Assembly (NCBI GenBank): GCA_963693305.1
Contig: OY855906.1
Coordinates: 31,095,991-31,159,990 of the forward strand
Length of the DNA: 64,000 nucleotides
Reading direction: 5' to 3'
Origin: Meandrina meandrites
Lineage: Eukaryota > Cnidaria > Anthozoa > Scleractinia > Meandrinidae
Shown: positions 28,801 through 37,943 of the stretch, piece after piece
Layout of the letters: every line of letters starts with the position of its first letter
How positions within the stretch are numbered: position 1 is the stretch's first letter
The notes under the pieces: model-generated
What the model was told of the DNA's origin: nothing
Database searches by the model: none
The model's input: only the letters and a program-made list of their open reading frames with translations
Made by a program: the position numbers and the translations under genes

Positions 28801-30399
28801 AAAACTGGGAAACAGTTGCCTCCGCAAACTTGTTTCCTAGTATAGCCACTCCTTTATTCTCTTGTGTGATAACATTCTTTAAAAGGGTCAACACTTACCT
28901 CCTCTTCCATTTGAGTTTCTTTATCCCTGAATATTTCAACCAAAAGTCTACCCTTCATTTCCAACAGTTTTTTGTTGTTTTGGTCAATCTTAGCGTAGTT
29001 AAGAATTACCAACTGAACTGCAATGATTTACCAGAGAGGATAGTTTAAGACGTCGAAAACGAACATATTTGAGTACAATTTTTCCTATACCGTGACACTG
29101 ATCAAAGGATACTGATAGACCTTTAGCACACCAGGTGAGAGCTTCTATAAACAGATTCAGCTCCATACAGGCGCTTGCTCCTAATGATAAATTAACATAA
29201 ATCTTAAGTTAAATTGTAATACTTTAAAAATCAAAGACTATTTTAAATGGTTTTCGAAGCCATTTAGTGATTGCCGAAGATTTCTTTAACTCTCGTCTTT
29301 TTTTGAAGATTACCCAAAGAATTTCGAAGTTTTTCCAAAGCCTATTTGGTAAAGTTTTGAAAAAGCTATTATCATGTAGTGATCATTGTAGAGGATGAAA
29401 ACTGTTTATTATTGCATGTATATTATTATCATGTAATTCGTGTTTTTATCTCCGTATTGTTTTTTAGACACAGCAGTTTGCGCGAGCGCAAGAGTATTGG
29501 GAATCTAAACGCAAAAAGAAACGGCAACTAACATACTAAGGTGGAATAAAATAGTGTTATGGAAACTGGACGAGATCTCCAAAGATACATGACCGTGAAG
29601 AAGATCAGATGATGATCAAAATTTAAAAAGAAAAAAATTGTTGCAGAAGTGGTCAGATCGACGGAACGTATAGTTACCATAGGAAAAACGGAAAACTTAA
29701 CAATACCTTTCACTATGGCCTTGATAAAAGTCGGTCGCAGCTCAATGGCAACTTTTGCATCGCTCAATGTATCGGTGTAATTGCCTGTCATAACCAGAAA
29801 AGTTAACCTTCAGACAACATATCTGCCTTTGCAAGGAGTAATTAGGGGTAGTAAATTTCAGCACTTATTATCAGTGCAATAAGCACCTTCTACATGGTAT
29901 GTTTCCGTGTGGCTTATATGACAGTACTCGATCAATAGTACAAAGTTACAATGGGCTACAGACTTAACGTAGACCAACTTGGCGACCTAATGGAATTTGA
30001 AGCAATCCTATAACTCTTGCTACCTCAAAATATTTTACAGTATCCACCTTTAACTACATAACGCAATCGAATGGATAACTTGGATCATCAGGTTAAAACT
30101 ATACTCACCCACACAAAAATGCGCTGTTGCCCTGTTGCTGTACAGTTTGGCGATTAATTCTTCATCTTTGCAGTTCACTTTAATTCCTTCCGTGTAGAAA
30201 TGAATCGCGTTGCTAAATTCTTTTTCTCTATATTCTTTATTGCCTTCGATCATGTAAACGTCTGCTATCGCTGGGGAAAGAATGTGCAAAGGACAGTAAG
30301 TAATGGTCATAGAACCTGCCCGTCTGCCTGGCTGGTTGGTTTTCTATCTGCCTGCCTACCTGCCTGTCTGTCTGTCTGTCTGTCTGGCTGGCTGGCTGG

Positions 30400-30437
<38 letters not shown>

Positions 30438-31052
30438 GGATGTCTGGCTGGCTGGCTGGCTGGTTGGCTGGCTGGCTGGCTGGCTGACTAGCTGGCTGGC
30501 TGGCTGGCTCGCTGGCAGGCTGGCTGGCAGTCTGTCTGTGTGTCTGGCTGGCTGGCTGACTGCCTACCTACCTACCTACCTACCTACCTACCTACCTACC
30601 TACCTGCCTGGCTGTCTGGCTGCCTGGCTACCTGGCTGTCTTGCTAGCTTTCTGCCTGTCTACCTGCCTGCCTACCTGTCTGCCTGGCTGGCTTCCCGTC
30701 TTGCTGGCTATCTGCCTGCGTGCCTACCTGCCTACCTACCTACCTACCTACCTACCTACCTACCTACCTACCTACCTACCTACCTACCTACCTACCTACC
30801 TGCCTGTCTGTCTGTCTGTCTGTCTGTCTGATAGTCTGTCTGTCTGGCTGGCTGTCTAGCTGTGACAGCAAGCGTGTCTGCCAGTATTTCTTCTTGTCTG
30901 CCTGAGTACGGCTATAGATTACATTCATGCAATATCAAGCCCTCCTCAGTTTCCTTACCCCTTAATGTGTCGTCATCAAATTCCAACGTTTGAGTGGAAG
31001 AAAGAGCGATGCCACTTTCAATGTTAACGTCGACTGGAGAGTTAGAGGCCAT
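25808..31052 (-). CDS. TPR-CHAT protein (caspase-like HetF/CHAT peptidase)
   Basis: Six minus-strand exons: 31052-30959 (ATG), 30270-30109, 29784-29707, 29180-29091, 29017-28899, 28690-25808. Junctions are AG/GT, phases agree and the sum is 1142 codons including TGA. Exons 2-4 encode a Sti1-like TPR block (GNKEYREKEFSNAI). The last exon has about nine tandem TPR units (pattern EYYEKALEI, YHNLGLVY). The C-terminal CHAT domain follows, with LVHIAAHGD (catalytic His) and LVVLSCCHSGCG (catalytic Cys), then GARSVLVSLWAIND and VYWAPFVLIGD. CHAT domains are clan CD cysteine peptidases related to separase and caspases; TPRs would bind a partner or substrate. Which protein it cleaves is unknown. The family is highly expanded in cnidarians and this copy looks intact. 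The first exons are predicted from splice logic, so the 5' end is less certain than the last exon. Confidence 0.88.
30330..30858. repeat. Tetranucleotide repeat block (CTGT/CTGG/CTAC)n
   Basis: Half a kilobase of CTGTCTGT, CTGGCTGG, CTACCTAC and CTGCCTGC runs that change from one type to the next. It lies between the first two exons of the TPR-CHAT gene. Long open frames of Leu, Pro, Cys and Trp here are artefacts of the repeat. Confidence 0.97.
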
Positions 31053-31566
31053 GACTGTGAAATATACTTCTATATAATCCAGCTGAACAAAAACAAAAAC
31101 ACGTAATGAACAACAAGTGACTGCCGTTATTTGAATGGCCATAAAATAATTTAGACAGTATTTAATACAAAAGCTTTCCAGTAACTTTAGGTAGTTTCAT
31201 GCCATGATAAATAAGGCGATATACATGTACAGAATTACCTTTCATTACAGAGGAAGGGTAATTTCTGAGGTAGAAAGGTGATAATAAATAATGTGCAATC
31301 CGAAAAGAAACCTTTCAAAAGACGATCGAAACGATTATCAGAAATAAGGGTATGTGCGTTTGCTTTATCGGAAGTTTGCTTTTTTTAAAAAAAATCACTT
31401 GCTTTTTTCCTTCATTTTCTGACATCATAGAGCAGTTGTTTGTAATTCTGTAGTAAACAAAACGCAAAAGGGTAAAACAAATCGGAACATGCTGGATGGT
31501 AAGCATTGTTCGTTCTCTTTGCATTCCTGATTGTTTCCTCATTTTTAAGGCCGGCCAGGCCAGGTT

Positions 31567-31663
31567 TAGCCTGCGAACGCAGACGTATTTCCGGCTGTCG
31601 CTTGTCTCCGCCGTTACGGCGGAGACAAGCGACAGCCGGAAATACGTCTGCGTTCGCAGGCTA
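31567..31663. mobile_element. Perfect 97-bp foldback element
   Basis: A perfect palindrome centred on 31615 (CCGTTACGG), running out to TAGCC...GGCTA with no mismatch. AGGCCAGGTT occurs on both sides (31557-31566 and 31663-31672), so it looks like a foldback MITE with a roughly 10-bp target duplication. Confidence 0.85.
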
Positions 31664-32094
31664 GGCCAGGTTAAAACAAAGTGGCGTTACAAAAACGCGT
31701 TATCTTATTGGACTACGATTGTAACATCTCTCAAAACGTCAACGTCATTGCTTCAGCAATTTTTTTTTATTCAAGGCTCCTTTTTAGAGAAAAGGGGTAG
31801 TTTTCATATATCACCCCATCCACGCTGACGAGCCACAGAAGAGCTGGTTTAAAACTGTTTTGTGTTGATTTTTACCCTGCATGAAATAAAGGTCTCGTTC
31901 TCAGTCTGTAAAATCCGTCTGTAACTTTCAATTTCATGTTGATTTTATTGCTGCCGATAGGCAGCTTTCATATTCTTGAAGGCATTTGAGAAGTTTCGTT
32001 GGTTGGTTGGTTGGTTGGTTCGTTCTATCGGATCGTGAATTAGCCTATCAGCAGTCCCCTTTAAAATACGAACCAGCCAATCAGAAGTTCCCTT

Positions 32095-32535
32095 ATAATC
32101 GATGAAATTTTTACGTGAAGCGTGATTGGAGTAATTTATTTTTCCGTGAAACGTGATTGAAGCTTTTATTTTTGCGTGATTCGTGATTGACATTTCAAGA
32201 TCTTTTCACGTGCACGTGAAAGCAATTTTTAACTTAAACGTGACCCGTGAACGAAGAGTTGAATTAGACGTGATTGGTGAATCATATCTTGTTCGTGGTT
32301 TAATTATCAATTCTTTCAGTGTTCTAGTATATAAATGTACAGCTCTGTGGTTAGGTTTTGAACAGATGAAACTTTGTAAGCTATCGAGACGTGATATGCA
32401 ACACTCAAATCAAATTTTTGCGGTTTTACGCCTTCCGAGCGCTTAAGTCTAAACTGCGATCGCCTTGATTTTTGCGTGAACGTGAAAACATTTTGGTAAT
32501 TATTCGTGACGCGTGAAAAGGCCAAATATTTTTAC
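32095..32535. repeat. Degenerate CGTGA-type repeats
   Basis: Many short units such as CGTGAAGCGTGATTGGAG, CCGTGAAACGTGATTGAAG and GCGTGATTCGTGATTGAC spaced about 30-40 bp apart, with A/T-rich spacers. The same pattern returns at 33150-33560. Not coding. Confidence 0.7.
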
Positions 32536-33134
32536 GTGATTCAGTTTTGCAAAGGGGTATAGGGGACCCTCTTTAAACACGGAGCGATCCTATATAACGA
32601 GGCTGAACTGTTCAGCCTGCCAATCCCTGCCAATCACAAATTCCAATGAGACGATTTCATTGGTTGGGAAATGCAATCAACTGGCTTTTGATGTGGCGTG
32701 ATCCAGACTGATCTCGTTTTCTAAACTAAAAATAGAGTCAAAGCAGTCCAAGAAATAGCATCAAGATTCTCGTGTATAAAATTCTCTGTTTTGTTGTTTG
32801 GGTGCAAACAATCAAAAGCGAGGTTTAGAAATAGTGAAAGATACCTGTAGCTATCAGTCACTGTTCTGCGAAATCACGGAATTTCCTGCCCGCAAGCGAC
32901 CTGAGCTTAGCGCCGATAATGAATACAATTACATTGCATAAATGCGTTGCAAGTAAACAAATAAATATTTTAAATTCATTTTCCGAAATCTTAATCCGCT
33001 TATTGCTGAAAACTAAGGTTTTAGTCGAGGATATGTCACATAAAAGCTAGCCAAAGAGCAAACGAAACTTGTAGTTTTGAATTTTGTCGATTCAAAATTG
33101 AATTTGGTGATTGTTCCCGTTTCACGATAGTAGA

Positions 33135-33612
33135 GGGTCGTACAGGAGTATTCTCGTGACGCGTGATTAGCTGATTTTATTTTCCGTGAAACGTGAATTT
33201 AATAAATTTATTCTTCGTGACCCGTGACCGGAAGGTTTTGCGTGGCACGTGATGAGCTTGAATTAATAACCGATATTCGTGATTTCACCACTTTATTGAC
33301 TTTATTTTGCGTAATTTTGAGACGCGAGACCTCAAATGTGACCTCCGTATAACTATTGTAACGTCAAACACTCTTTGTAGAGTAAGAAAAGTATAAAAGA
33401 GTATGTTTCTTTCTTATTTTCGTAATTTCTTAATCAATTTTGATTTCTTCAAACACTATTTGTAGCGTAAGAACAGGATAAAAGAGTACCTATTTTCGTG
33501 ATTCGGGAAAATGAAATTTCAATATCCGTGATCCGTGATTCGTTATTTTTTTCGTCCCTGAATCGTGCCAGAAACCCCCCCCCCCCCCCCCCCCCCCCCC
33601 CCTGTACGACCC
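33135..33612. mobile_element. Small element with CGTGA repeats and poly-C end
   Basis: GGGTCGTACAGG at the left (33135) is inverted as CCTGTACGACCC at the right (33612), just beyond a 28-bp C run. Inside are CGTGACGCGTGATTAG-type repeats. Probably non-autonomous; the target duplication is unclear. Confidence 0.6.
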
Positions 33613-34157
33613 CCAGAACAGCACTCTTTGTATTTGGCCGAAGATTAATCAAGGTTTCAACAACGCACCTCGTACAAAGTGAAGTTCAAATGGATGGTAA
33701 ATGTCTTCAAATGTTGATTTGGTTTATAATCGTTAAGCTGATTTCTTGAAACTGGATTCAATAATTTGGAAATTTATGCTTTGTTGCTTTCCGCAAGCAT
33801 CTGGAAAAACATAATGCATGCGTGTGTTCCCGCACGCAACAGTGATGCAAGGAAGTCGAAAGTCGTTTGCTTCTAAAAGCAAATGTACAGTGCTTATTTA
33901 AATAAAATTTGGCCGACCTTTTAATTTTATTCTGTATTTGTAATTCGTAGTTTACATTATGGAAGCGGCGTTGTGTAAAACCTTGAAAAATTTGCATAAT
34001 CTGATTGAAATTTGATACAAACTTTATTCAAGTTGTTTTCATTGAGACGCGTGGGAATTTTGATTTTCAAGATTGTGGTATTACTTACCGGTATACTTCA
34101 TCTGCAACCTTCTTTTATCTTTCCATCAGAAAATATTTATGAAGTTATTTTTCTGTA

Positions 34158-34163
34158 CATTCA
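34158..34163. repeat. Polinton target-site duplication, left
   Basis: CATTC (CATTCA if the first A of the element is counted) adjoins the left end; the same bases adjoin the right end at 50700-50705. Polintons normally duplicate 6 bp. Confidence 0.85.
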
Positions 34164-34420
34164 GTAGTAATATTGGAGTCGAACGAATACCACCTCGGGC
34201 GCACCCACCTAATTTTCCCTCTTTCCTAAGGTTAACACTAAGGATTTTCAACTTACCTCGCTCACAAAGCTCGCTCGGTAAGTTGAAAACTTAGTGTAAA
34301 CCTTAGGAAAGAGGGAAAGGTGGGTGCTACTCGGTAGTATTCGTTCGACTCCAATATTACTACTCGCAAGAGAAGGATAAAAGGATGCCCATTTAGAGGG
34401 ATGCAACATAAATGTACAAA
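34163..34420 (+). repeat. Polinton left terminal inverted repeat (258 bp)
   Basis: Matches the inverse of 50442-50699 along its whole length; identity breaks at 34421. Its outer 202 bp (34163-34364) is an imperfect palindrome, so each terminus could fold on itself. The start codon of the first gene (34412) lies inside it. Confidence 0.95.
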
Positions 34421-34816
34421 CAAATGGGACGAGGAAGAAAAGGAATTCTTAGCCAAAGTCGAAAAAAAACTACAACTCCTAAAAACAGAATAACAACATC
34501 AGATTTAATAATTAAAAGCGAACCAGATAACGGTGAAGTTATAGACCCGCCAATACAGATTTCAGAACAGCTGCTCACAACAATGAAAAAAATGAGCCCA
34601 CAAGATTTAAAGAACTCGCTAATCACACAGCAAGAAGAAGAGGAAGAAGTGGAAATATGTGAATTAACAGATCTGGAGGAGTTCGATTTGACAGGACCAG
34701 GAGAACCAGTTTATGAAACACCGATTATGACTTCACAGCTCTGCGGCAGAATAATGTCGAACGAGTTTAGCGAGGCCCAGGTGGAGTACATATTAAAGAA
34801 AAGTTTGGGCTTTTAG
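34412..34816 (+). CDS. Polinton left-end protein, unknown, acidic
   Basis: 134 aa, no family recognised. The N-terminus is basic (GRGRKG, SRKKTTT); the middle is acidic with a run QQEEEEEVEI; the end (NEFSEAQVEYILKKSLGF) looks helical. The first ATG lies inside the TIR; a second ATG (34424, MGRGRKG) is just outside and is a possible alternative. It is the first gene of a short plus-strand accessory group. A nuclear or DNA-binding role fits the basic N-terminus but is a guess. Confidence 0.6.
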   Translation: MYKQMGRGRKGILSQSRKKTTTPKNRITTSDLIIKSEPDNGEVIDPPIQISEQLLTTMKKMSPQDLKNSLITQQEEEEEVEICELTDLEEFDLTGPGEPVYETPIMTSQLCGRIMSNEFSEAQVEYILKKSLGF

Positions 34817-34839
34817 AGCAAAGCTGATAAATAAAAAAG

Positions 34840-35229
34840 TTGAAAGCAAATGTCAAACATAGCCGCAGCAGTGCAAAATCTGAACCCCGAGCAAAAAAGG
34901 TATTCAATAAAAAGTTGAAAGAGGGGCTAGCGGAAATGGTGAAAAAGTTGGAAGAAGAGATAGAAAAGTATCAAGAAGATACACACGTGGTCTACAAAGG
35001 GCAGAAAATCAGGAAAATGTTGATTCAGCGTATACCGTATACGAAGGAAGAGTGGGAAAAATACCAGCGGGATAAAAAGGCCTACGAAAATAAAAAACAA
35101 ATCAGCTTCATAGATAAAGTTTTCTTCGCAGACGGCGCGCTGGACCGTAAAAACCTAACCAACTTCATTGATAAAGTTTTCTTCGAAGACGGCGCACTGC
35201 AATTAGAGAAACGCGCCATAAGTGTATAA
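34840..35229 (+). CDS. Polinton coiled-coil protein, unknown
   Basis: The open frame has no ATG until 34936 (MVKKLEEEIEKYQ), which gives about 98 aa. The first half is a charged helix likely to be a coiled coil; then KEEWEKYQRDKKAYENKK. The C-terminus holds a duplicated unit: SFIDKVFFADGAL and NFIDKVFFEDGAL, about 20 residues apart. No known family. It ends 2 bp before the next ATG, so the two are probably expressed together. Confidence 0.55.
   Translation: MKANVKHSRSSAKSEPRAKKVFNKKLKEGLAEMVKKLEEEIEKYQEDTHVVYKGQKIRKMLIQRIPYTKEEWEKYQRDKKAYENKKQISFIDKVFFADGALDRKNLTNFIDKVFFEDGALQLEKRAISV
34850..34918 (+). CDS. Short ATG frame upstream of helical protein
   Basis: 22 codons from ATG at 34850 (MSNIAAAVQNLNPEQ...). 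It ends at a TGA just past an A-run at 34894-34899 and overlaps the frame of the next protein, which has no early ATG. It may be the true start of that gene, split by a frameshift or indel. Real only if linked to 34936-35229. Confidence 0.35.
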   Translation: MSNIAAAVQNLNPEQKRYSIKS

Positions 35230-35231
35230 AC

Positions 35232-35648
35232 ATGGCAGACACATTAGAATTAATAAAATCACTTCCGGCTGAACTTCGAGAACAAATCTTAAAGGAGTAT
35301 ATTAAAATAAAACTCTGGCAGCGTAAAATGCTTGGCTGGGACGAGGTTCGAAAAGAAATTAATAAAGGCTTTGTAAAAATGAAGCTCAGACAGCGAAAAA
35401 CTCTAGGCTGGGATGAAGTTCATGCTGCAATTTATGAAGCACCATTTTGCGATCGCAATAAACAAATTGTAAGGGTCTTGTTTTGTTATAAATGTAACAG
35501 AAGCAGATGTTCGCGAAATGGTCTCTGTAATCTGTGTATTAGAAATGGATTCAGACACTATCTCGGTTATCCTATTTATGATGAAAATGTTTATGATGAG
35601 TGCTTCAAGAGATCTTTCTCCTCGAAATGGAGAGGAGTCTTTGCGTGA
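35232..35648 (+). CDS. Polinton accessory protein, F-box-like N-terminus and Cys cluster
   Basis: 138 aa. The N-terminus (LIKSLPAELREQILKEY) resembles the first helices of an F-box, which would recruit an SCF ubiquitin ligase; this is a weak match by eye. A duplicated unit follows (KLWQRKMLGWDEV, KLRQRKTLGWDEV). The second half has CYKCNRSRCSRNGLCNLC, a possible metal site. It is the last of the left plus-strand genes and faces the fibre gene tail to tail, 30 bp away. No function is assigned; host interference is one possibility. Confidence 0.6.
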   Translation: MADTLELIKSLPAELREQILKEYIKIKLWQRKMLGWDEVRKEINKGFVKMKLRQRKTLGWDEVHAAIYEAPFCDRNKQIVRVLFCYKCNRSRCSRNGLCNLCIRNGFRHYLGYPIYDENVYDECFKRSFSSKWRGVFA

Positions 35649-35678
35649 TATTTCTGAGAAGAAGAGCGGTCGGCAAAC

Positions 35679-37280
35679 TTACCTCTTAAAAGAAAAATCG
35701 TCTATTAAAATTAAACTTACCAATACACGTTTTGTATTAGATAGGCCTCTATCTGAGTGGTCATGTTGAGATAAATAAACCGCAAAATAGTCTCCCGGGT
35801 CTATTCTTTTTCTTATATCTAAATGACGGGGCTCTGCATATTGGTATTTTAAACCATTAGCATTACGTATGCTTGTAAATGGGACGTCACCACGTGAACC
35901 GAAAGATAAAGTAAAATTAAAACCTATTCTTTCAAAAGTTCTAGAGGCACCCTTTTGTTCTATAATTAAAGTTGAGATACCGTCGAGTAAGCAAGGAAAT
36001 GGCGCCATCACACGAATGTCATTACCGAATTTAACAAAAGTTCTATTACCAGTAACATTTTCATCGGATTTCCATTCGCCAGTTATTATTATTCTAGGTT
36101 GGAAATTTTTTAACGAATAACCGCTTAGATCTAAATCTTTTTGTAACCTGATAGTATCGTTTTCTATTTTGTACCCTCGATCATAATTTTTCAATGAAAA
36201 GCCGTTCATATCCAAATCGGTTTGTAGCGTGATTTCGCCATCATCGATAACGAAAGCCTGATCATAAACAGTTCCATCTACATCTGTTTGATAACCCTTT
36301 ACCCCATAAATAATCAAAGCAGCCTTTTCAAGTGGCGACGAGCCGTCATAACCCGTATTTGAAATATCAAAATAGATAGTGTTATCGTTGTTTTTGTATT
36401 TATGCGTGTGAATAATGGTGCGTGAATATTTCGGGCTGTGACTGTAGAAGTGCTTGGTATGGTAAGTAAGAGTATCAACCGGGTTAAGGGTTGAAGGACT
36501 TAAAAACCAATTAGTATCAACTTCCGGGATAAAGAACTCGACACATATAGTGTACTCCCCTTCTTTTAGAAGTATTTTATTTAACGCCAAACGTGAGTTG
36601 AAAGAATTGACACCAGTTCTTACGAGATTGAAAGTGTAAGCTTTTTTATTCACAAAATGAAGGTTCGATGTAAAGTCTTCAAACGTAATAGAAGTAACAT
36701 TGTTTCCAGCTGCAACACCTACTATTTTGGATAAATAGGCTAAGGCATTCTTTTTATGTGAGTGTCCTGCTGAAATAGAATTTGAGCCCACATATTTTTT
36801 CATTGAACCAAGATTTACAGCATCCTGATCACCCGTCGGATTCGCAAGTTGCTTTATCGCATGGTCTTTCATGAGAATATCTCCAGTAATATTAACGGTT
36901 GATACATCCCCACTATCACCCTTATCACCTTTTGCACCTTTTGGTCCAATAGCACCTCTCGAACCCGCAGGTCCAGTTGCTCCAGTGGGTCCCGCGGGTC
37001 CTGTAGCTCCAGTTGGTCCGGTTGGCCCAGTAGCTCCAGCAGGTCCGGCAGGTCCGGTTCGCCCTTGTGGACCTCTTTCGCCTTTTAATCCTTTTTCTCC
37101 AGCATCACCTTTATCTCCTTTAGGACCCTGTGGGCCAGTATCGCCCTTATCACCTTTTTCACCTTTAGGGCCACGCGCTCCAGTTGCGCCAGTTGGACCA
37201 GCAGGACCAGCTTGCCCTCGGATTGAAGTAGACTCTTCATGTGTTTGAGTTGCACCCGTCGCACCGTTAAGAAACCCCAT
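35679..37280 (-). CDS. Collagen-like fibre protein
   Basis: 533 aa. Residues about 22-125 are Gly-X-Y collagen repeats rich in GPTGATGP and GPKGEKGDKG. A linker follows (NITGDILMKDHAIKQLANP, then DAVNLGSMKKYV), a motif set often found where phage and viral fibres begin. The C-terminal 350 residues are beta-rich with two similar units, LDMNGFSLKNY and LDLSGYSLKNF. Such fibres occur in Polintons and adintoviruses and probably sit at the vertex for attachment. The ATG follows ATATATAG by 2 bases and lies 2 bp after the ATPase stop, so it may be expressed from its own promoter or with the ATPase. Confidence 0.88.
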   Translation of the reverse strand: MGFLNGATGATQTHEESTSIRGQAGPAGPTGATGARGPKGEKGDKGDTGPQGPKGDKGDAGEKGLKGERGPQGRTGPAGPAGATGPTGPTGATGPAGPTGATGPAGSRGAIGPKGAKGDKGDSGDVSTVNITGDILMKDHAIKQLANPTGDQDAVNLGSMKKYVGSNSISAGHSHKKNALAYLSKIVGVAAGNNVTSITFEDFTSNLHFVNKKAYTFNLVRTGVNSFNSRLALNKILLKEGEYTICVEFFIPEVDTNWFLSPSTLNPVDTLTYHTKHFYSHSPKYSRTIIHTHKYKNNDNTIYFDISNTGYDGSSPLEKAALIIYGVKGYQTDVDGTVYDQAFVIDDGEITLQTDLDMNGFSLKNYDRGYKIENDTIRLQKDLDLSGYSLKNFQPRIIITGEWKSDENVTGNRTFVKFGNDIRVMAPFPCLLDGISTLIIEQKGASRTFERIGFNFTLSFGSRGDVPFTSIRNANGLKYQYAEPRHLDIRKRIDPGDYFAVYLSQHDHSDRGLSNTKRVLVSLILIDDFSFKR

Positions 37281-37282
37281 CT

Positions 37283-37915
37283 CTATATATTTTCGTCAAA
37301 ATTTTTAAGTGTGGTTTTTTTTGGTTTGTCGTGGTATAAAAAAGAATATTTAGCATCGGTAGCCCTTTCAAGCAGCTCTCTGTCAATTCCCAATTCATCG
37401 GCAATACGGTTATTTTCTCTGGGAAGAAAGTTGAAAATGCAAAAGTGGCTACAATTATCTCGGATGTTTTTGGGGACCTTAAAATAGCTTTGAGAAAGAT
37501 AAATGACGCTGCAATTGCGGTGGCGACCGTTGATAAAATAATCGATAATGTCGTTTTGGTTGCTTTCACAAACCATGTCATCGAAAATTACAATCTTTTG
37601 ATTGTCAGTGGACAGCGTTTCCAAAGGAATAACATCGTTGGCGGCTTCAATAACATTATAGTCAGCCACAGGATTGACTCTTGTGTCGAAATCATCAAGC
37701 ATATATTGGTACTTGTCTTGATGCAGGTTCTTAGCGCAAAGGTAAATTTTGTCGTAGACCAACAGCCTGTAAAGCATATGCATGAGAATATTTGTCTTAC
37801 CAGAGTTGCTTGGCCCGCAAATAAGCATCCGAAAGGTATCTGCTGGCATACAAGGGTGGCCTTGCTTGTAATTACTTTTTGTAGTCAAACTGGGGTCGTA
37901 ATTGGGAATTTTCAT
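37283..37915 (-). CDS. A32-like (FtsK/HerA) DNA-packaging ATPase
   Basis: 210 aa, normal for Polintons. Walker A is GPSNSGKT (residues about 32-39); Walker B is KIVIFDDM (about 107-114), with a downstream YLSQSYF sensor-like segment and NCSHFCIFN. The enzyme would pump DNA into capsids. Its start is 28 bp from the divergent 37944 gene, and the gap contains TATATATA. It ends 2 bp before the fibre start on the same strand. Confidence 0.95.
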   Translation of the reverse strand: MKIPNYDPSLTTKSNYKQGHPCMPADTFRMLICGPSNSGKTNILMHMLYRLLVYDKIYLCAKNLHQDKYQYMLDDFDTRVNPVADYNVIEAANDVIPLETLSTDNQKIVIFDDMVCESNQNDIIDYFINGRHRNCSVIYLSQSYFKVPKNIRDNCSHFCIFNFLPRENNRIADELGIDRELLERATDAKYSFLYHDKPKKTTLKNFDENI

Positions 37916-37924
37916 TTTTTTCTG

Positions 37925-37935
37925 TTATATATACG
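37925..37935. promoter_or_regulatory. Shared TTATATATA motif between divergent genes
   Basis: The only motif in the 28-bp gap between the ATPase (-) and the 37944 gene (+). TATATATA is self-complementary, so it could serve both directions. Same motif family as at other Polinton start codons. Confidence 0.6.
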
Positions 37936-37943
37936 GCAAAAAT

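Larger units (their letters stand above)
31053..34162. other. Intergenic, repeat-rich
   Basis: Between the TPR-CHAT start and the Polinton. It holds a perfect foldback (31567-31663), a GGTT run (31997-32020), degenerate CGTGAAACGTGATT-type repeats (about 32095-32535 and 33150-33560) and a 28-bp poly-C run (33575-33602). Any TPR-CHAT promoter must lie at its left edge; no definite motif was seen. Confidence 0.5.

Noticed and set aside
30200..30905. Long Leu/Pro/Cys/Trp open frames on the plus strand
   Set aside because: They only translate the tetranucleotide repeat; all three frames stay open.
34163..34364. A separate foldback MITE inserted at the Polinton end
   Set aside because: The same palindrome forms both ends at the exact element boundary and the target duplication lies outside it; two independent insertions are unlikely, though not excluded for an ancestor.
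36871..37248. Proline/glycine-rich plus-strand frame opposite the fibre gene
   Set aside because: Mirror of the collagen repeats read on the other strand.
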